Shown here one piece after another: positions 7,241 through 10,422 of a DNA stretch of 10,422 nt (its first letter is position 1; the number at the start of each line of letters is the position of its first letter). Origin of the DNA: Nitratifractor sp. (lineage in GTDB: Bacteria > Campylobacterota > Campylobacteria > Campylobacterales > Sulfurovaceae); contig JANTGQ010000035.1 in the NCBI GenBank assembly GCA_024762845.1, positions 1-10,422 of the forward strand, in the 5' to 3' direction. The notes beneath the pieces are model-generated. The model saw only the letters and a program-made list of their open reading frames with translations. It searched no databases and was not told the origin of the DNA. A program made the position numbers and the translations under genes.

Positions 7241-8890
7241 ATGAAAATAACCCTTCTGGTTGATACCTTTAATTCTCTCTCGCAAGCTATCTATACAGCT
7301 CTAAAAGATCTGGGCTATAGATTAGATATTGTCTACGCAATCAATAAAGAGCAGACAATAGAAGAGCTAAACGCTTTTTATCCAGATATTATCTTATCTC
7401 CCTATCTGACAAAATTTATTCCAAAAGAGATTTTCAACACCTACCCTACTTTTGTATTGCACCCTGGAGTCAGAGGGGATAGAGGCTCATACTCTCTTGA
7501 ATACGCTTTGATAAGTCATAAAGAGTGGGGTATTGTATGGCTTAGGGCAAATGAGCTGTTTGATGGTGGTGATATTTATGCAAGTTCTAACTTTGCTGTT
7601 AGAGATGTAAAAAAGAGCTCTTTATATAGAAAAGAAGTTAAAGAGTCTGCCTTGAATTCTTTGGCAAACTTATTAGTGAATATCGAAACTGATAATAAAG
7701 AGAAGCAACTTTTAAATCCTCTACATAAAGCAATTTTGCCAAAAGATTTTACAATCGATTGGAGTAGAGATAAAACAGCCGAGATTATTAAGAAAATTAA
7801 CCTTTTTGACTCCGAGCCAGGATTGATAGATGAAATTTTAGCTCTAAAGTGCCACCTCTTTGGTGCTTGGGAAGAAGAAAAACTCAAAGGAAAGCCAAAA
7901 GAGGTTTTAGCAAAAAGAGATGGTGCAATCTGCCTTGGCACAATTGATGGAGCGGTATGGATTAGCCACCTAAAAGAGCCAAATTGCTTTAAACTGCCTG
8001 CAACGTATGTTTTAAAAGAGAGATTAAAAGGGGTAAAAGAGCAGAGACTGCCTCTGATTTTTGATAAATCTTATCAAACATTTTATGAGATTAGTTGTGA
8101 TATAAAAGACTACATAGGATATTTGCATTTTAACTTTTATAATGGTGCAATAAATATAGCACAAGCAATTAGGTTAAAATATGCATTTGATTATATAAAA
8201 GAGCAAGTAGATGTAGTTGTTTTAATGGGTGGCGAACAATTCTTTAGTAATGGTATAGATTTAAACACTTTAGAAGATAGCAAAAAACAGGGCGAAGATG
8301 GTTGGGCAAATATCAATGCAATAAATGATTTAATAAGCTCTATACTCTATGCAGATAGTGTAGTAACAATAGCATCTCTACATAACAACGCAGCAGCTGG
8401 AGGGCTCTTTTTGGCTTTGGCTTGTGATTTTATAGTGGCTAAAGCGAGTACAGTTTTAAACCCACACTATAAAACTTTAGGCTTAAGTGGTAGCGAATAT
8501 CACACTTACACACTACCCAAAAGAGTGGGTAAAGAGATGGCAGAAAAACTCTTAAATGAGTGTTTGCCAATCTCAGTCAACTATGCAAAAAAAATTAATT
8601 TGATAGATGAAGTTTTTGAAAGTGATTATATGCAAAATTTGCATCAATTTACTCTATCAAAGATGTATGAAGATTTTTTATGGGATAAACAAGAGTATTT
8701 AGAGGAAAATAGAGAGTATATAGAGAGTTTAAAAAAAGAGGAGTTAAAAGTAATGTATCCTGAATTTTGGGAAAAGGATAGCCCTTTTCATGGATTAAGA
8801 AGAGAATTTGTATATAAAATATGCCCAAGAGAGACACCCGTTAGATTAAAGAGTCTCACAAGACAACGCCTAAGGATAATAGCAAGTTAA
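7241..8890 (+). CDS. hypX: HypX/HoxX, formyl-tetrahydrofolate-dependent CO-ligand synthesis protein
   Basis: In organisms making [NiFe]-hydrogenase in air, HypX takes the formyl group of 10-formyl-tetrahydrofolate, transfers it to coenzyme A and releases CO for the active-site iron. The 549 residues show both expected halves. A formyltransferase-like domain runs to about 270, with HPGVRGDRG at 74-82, SLEYAL at 85-90 and ELFDGGDIYAS at 105-115. An enoyl-CoA hydratase-like domain follows, with GGEQFFSNGIDLN at 330-342, AAAGGLFLALACD at 384-396 and VLNPHYKTLG near 405-414. A conserved tail MYPEFW...FHGLRREFVYK sits near 505-526. Residue 340 is Asp in SNGID where I recall His in relatives. AAGGA at 7225-7229, inside hypE, precedes the ATG by 11 bases. 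Its presence in a hyp operon points to microaerobic or aerobic hydrogen use. Function is taken from the family. Confidence 0.93.
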   Translation: MKITLLVDTFNSLSQAIYTALKDLGYRLDIVYAINKEQTIEELNAFYPDIILSPYLTKFIPKEIFNTYPTFVLHPGVRGDRGSYSLEYALISHKEWGIVWLRANELFDGGDIYASSNFAVRDVKKSSLYRKEVKESALNSLANLLVNIETDNKEKQLLNPLHKAILPKDFTIDWSRDKTAEIIKKINLFDSEPGLIDEILALKCHLFGAWEEEKLKGKPKEVLAKRDGAICLGTIDGAVWISHLKEPNCFKLPATYVLKERLKGVKEQRLPLIFDKSYQTFYEISCDIKDYIGYLHFNFYNGAINIAQAIRLKYAFDYIKEQVDVVVLMGGEQFFSNGIDLNTLEDSKKQGEDGWANINAINDLISSILYADSVVTIASLHNNAAAGGLFLALACDFIVAKASTVLNPHYKTLGLSGSEYHTYTLPKRVGKEMAEKLLNECLPISVNYAKKINLIDEVFESDYMQNLHQFTLSKMYEDFLWDKQEYLEENREYIESLKKEELKVMYPEFWEKDSPFHGLRREFVYKICPRETPVRLKSLTRQRLRIIAS

Positions 8891-8894
8891 AAAG

Positions 8895-8957
8895 AGATCC
8901 TTTGCATTCGTTCAGGATGACTTAATTTCTGTCATTGTGGGCTTTAGCGAAGAATCT
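8895..8957. repeat. Imperfect inverted repeat in the hypX-hypA gap, likely a dispersed REP-like element
   Basis: Two 27-base arms (8895-8921 and 8931-8957) face each other around a 9-base spacer. The reverse complement of the left arm and the right arm agree at 17 of 27 positions by eye, with both ends intact (GTCAT at the inner end, ATCT at the outer). The arms resemble two variants of short dispersed repeats seen in many bacterial genomes, of the GTCATCCTGAACGAA and GTCATTGCGAG types. The element fills most of the gap 8891-8986. No T-run follows, so it is not a typical intrinsic terminator, but the RNA could fold and modulate read-through or message stability between hypX and hypA. Confidence 0.65.
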
Positions 8958-8986
8958 ACAGTCAAGAAGATTAAAAAAGGAAGAGT

Positions 8987-9328
8987 ATGCATGAATATAG
9001 CGTAGTTCAAGCACTAATAAACCAGTGTGAAGATATTGCAAAGCAAAATGAAGCTACTAATATAAATAAATTAGTTTGTAAAATTGGTGTTATGAGTGGT
9101 ATAGAGATACATCTACTTAAAATCGCTTTTGATACCTTTAAAGAGGGGACAATGTGCCAAAATGCAGAGCTTGTTATAAATGAACAAAAGCTAAAATTAG
9201 AGTGTAGAGATTGCAAAAAAGTTTTTGAGATAGAAGAGATTAGATACTACTGCCCAAATTGCGAAAGTTTAAGAGTAAAGGTGCTCGATGGCGAAGATAT
9301 GTATCTGATGAGCTTAGAGATGAATTAG
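8987..9328 (+). CDS. hypA: Hydrogenase nickel metallochaperone HypA
   Basis: HypA binds nickel through its N-terminus and works with HypB to load it into the large-subunit precursor; in some Campylobacterota it also serves urease. The 113-residue product begins MHEYS, with the nickel ligand H2 next to E3. A structural zinc site is formed by C73, C76, C89 and C92 (CX2C-X12-CX2C). AAGGAAG upstream gives a good ribosome site for ATG 8987. It is set apart from hypX by a 96-base gap containing an inverted repeat, so its level may be adjusted independently of hypBCDEX. Its TAG lies inside the ribosome site of the next gene. Confidence 0.96.
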   Translation: MHEYSVVQALINQCEDIAKQNEATNINKLVCKIGVMSGIEIHLLKIAFDTFKEGTMCQNAELVINEQKLKLECRDCKKVFEIEEIRYYCPNCESLRVKVLDGEDMYLMSLEMN

Positions 9329-9331
9329 GAG
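9327..9331 (+). promoter_or_regulatory. Ribosome binding site that fixes the start of the DUF695-type gene
   Basis: AGGAG overlaps the last two bases of the hypA stop and lies five bases before ATG 9337. This favours a 247-residue product over the 26-residue longer in-frame extension from 9259, whose extra part lies inside hypA and is highly basic. It also suggests translational coupling to hypA. Confidence 0.75.
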
Positions 9332-9336
9332 AAGAT

Positions 9337-10080
9337 ATGCAAGAGTATTGGGAAATTTATATGAAACAAATTGATGGTAAAGTTGCTTCTGTGCTATTTA
9401 ATGCCGGGATATCGATGGATATTGAAAAGATACAATATATCTATCCAACCATAGCCTATGTAAAAGTAAAACTCAAAGAGCCAAAAGCTAATGGTTTAGT
9501 AAATGAAGATGAGGGTGCAGAGATTGCCTTTTTAGAAGATAAACTAGAAGCTGCACTCATTAAATTTAGAATAGGTAAATATGTGGGAAGAGTAATTAGC
9601 AATGGCTATGTAACCTTTCTTTACTACCTACAATTTACCTACAACTGGCAAGACTTTTTAGATTTTGCCCTAGATGAGCATCAAAATTACGAAATTACAA
9701 GTGGCTATAGCGATGATAGCGAGTGGAATTACTATAAAAATTTACTCTTTCCAAATGCAAAAGAGTGGCAGATAATCCAAAACCATAAAGTCTGTAAAGC
9801 TCTGGAGGAAAAGGGTGAAAACTTAGAGATACCAAGAATTATTGAGCATAAAATCTACTTTACAAAGAGTACTCTAAAGCAAAAAGAAGAACTCTTGAAC
9901 AAATTAGAAATCGAGGGATTTCAAAAGTCTGAAGAGTTAGAGCGTGATGGTGTAAATGGTGCTATAGTTTATAGAACAAATAAGCCATTTTATACAGATA
10001 TTGATGAAATCACACTAGATTTAATAGATATTTGCGAAGACTTTAATGCCATCTATGATGGCTGGGAGACAAAGGTTTAG
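9337..10080 (+). CDS. DUF695 / RraB-like two-domain protein
   Basis: This 247-residue soluble acidic protein has no signal peptide or membrane segment. Residues 1 to about 140 look like a DUF695 domain (early WEIYMKQIDGK, then YVGRVISNGYVTFLYYL at 82-98 and DSEWNYYKNLLFP at 127-139). The remainder, about 150-247, resembles the RraB fold (IEHKIYFTKS, LEIEGF near 190-195, ending in YDGWETKV). RraB in enterobacteria inhibits ribonuclease E; two-domain proteins of this type are mostly uncharacterised, so I assign no function. Eight bases separate it from hypA, with the ribosome site touching the hypA stop, which means it belongs to the hyp operon. Its 3' end overlaps the convergent hydD-type gene by four bases. 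A link to hydrogenase maturation is suggested by position only. Confidence 0.75.
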   Translation: MQEYWEIYMKQIDGKVASVLFNAGISMDIEKIQYIYPTIAYVKVKLKEPKANGLVNEDEGAEIAFLEDKLEAALIKFRIGKYVGRVISNGYVTFLYYLQFTYNWQDFLDFALDEHQNYEITSGYSDDSEWNYYKNLLFPNAKEWQIIQNHKVCKALEEKGENLEIPRIIEHKIYFTKSTLKQKEELLNKLEIEGFQKSEELERDGVNGAIVYRTNKPFYTDIDEITLDLIDICEDFNAIYDGWETKV

Positions 10081-10422
10081 ACTCTTCTAACACTTTGTAT
10101 TATCTCTTCTAAGCTCACTTTATCTCTATTTTTAGTAGCCTCTATACCCTCTTTTTTTAAGTAGTTTAATGCTGTATCTATATAGTTTTTAAACTCTTTT
10201 TTAAGGGTATTGCTTAAATCAATTTCAAAGGTTATAAACTTTGGAATAATACCTAAAAGTGTAGCTTTAGGAGTTTTTTTACCTTGGAGTTCTAGCATAT
10301 CTAAACACTGCATTACTCCAATTTCATGAGCTCCTCCACTATTTAAGCCATATCCTCTTAGCTCATCTGCAGGGATAAGATATATAGATGCTGGAGTATC
10401 GCTAAGCTCTATGGTGTCTAAA
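10077..10422 (-). CDS. hydD: HydD-type hydrogenase maturation endopeptidase (5' end missing)
   Basis: The minus-strand frame is open from the window edge (10421) to TAA at 10079-10077, giving the last 114 residues. They fit the C-terminal part of the HyaD/HybD (M52) proteases, which remove a C-terminal peptide from the [NiFe] large subunit once nickel is bound. The fragment starts LDTIELSDTPASIYLIPADE, matching the region after the second metal-binding acid. It then has GGAHEIGVMQCLDML, whose His (32 of the fragment) corresponds to the nickel-sensing His of HybD, and LLGIIPKFITFEIDLS, matching the family's GI.P..IE.G..LS strand and helix. The two acidic ligands lie outside the window. The HydD name follows the Helicobacter/Wolinella convention. 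It is transcribed towards the hyp operon, so hydrogenase structural genes may lie upstream of it on the minus strand. Confidence 0.8.
   Translation of the reverse strand, partial: LDTIELSDTPASIYLIPADELRGYGLNSGGAHEIGVMQCLDMLELQGKKTPKATLLGIIPKFITFEIDLSNTLKKEFKNYIDTALNYLKKEGIEATKNRDKVSLEEIIQSVRRV

Noticed and set aside
8895..8957. Intrinsic terminator ending hypX transcription
   Set aside because: The arms pair imperfectly and no T-run follows on either strand at the right place; hypA probably depends on read-through or an unrecognised promoter.
9259..9336. Upstream extension of the DUF695-type gene
   Set aside because: The 26 extra codons overlap hypA in another frame, are basic and low in family resemblance, and AGGAG at 9327-9331 fits ATG 9337.

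Overview
The window is a low-GC, densely packed [NiFe]-hydrogenase accessory region. The protein sequences and the gene set (an HydE-like protein, an HydD-type protease, hyp genes in the order BCDE) suggest a chemolithotrophic member of the Campylobacterota (epsilonproteobacteria), such as a Sulfurimonas- or Sulfurovum-like organism. That placement is inferred from recalled family resemblance, not from a search.

Layout. Positions 1-449 hold the 3' end of a gene on the + strand for a HypF/Kae1-like protein, probably HydE. Its stop overlaps the TTG start of a full-length hypF (446-2659). A minus-strand gene (2641-3285) then runs tail-to-tail into hypF. It encodes a zinc-ribbon/HTH protein that looks like a shortened, catalytically dead IS1595-type transposase. 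A 92-base gap (3286-3377) separates it from a divergent + strand operon; the gap holds a -10-like box and a perfect 14-bp palindrome. The operon reads nicO-like nickel permease, hypB, hypC, hypD, hypE, hypX, then a 96-base gap filled mostly by an imperfect inverted repeat, then hypA and a DUF695/RraB-like gene. From the minus strand, the 3' end of an HydD-type hydrogenase endopeptidase gene (10077-10422) meets the last gene with a 4-base overlap.

How the genes work together. NicO-like permease brings in nickel. HypF and HypE make the cyanide ligands from carbamoyl phosphate. HypX is expected to make the CO ligand from formyl-tetrahydrofolate, which suits hydrogenase assembly in the presence of oxygen. 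HypC and HypD assemble the Fe(CN)2CO unit. HypA and HypB deliver nickel. HydD clips the large subunit once the metal is in place. Every Hyp protein is full length with its key residues, so the pathway looks functional. No structural hydrogenase gene lies in the window; hyd-type genes at both edges suggest they lie just outside.

The less ordinary parts are the transposase-derived protein and palindrome in the middle of the cluster, the HypX branch, the DUF695/RraB-like protein coupled to hypA, and the inverted-repeat element between hypX and hypA. I found no RNA genes, CRISPR array, or intact insertion sequence.
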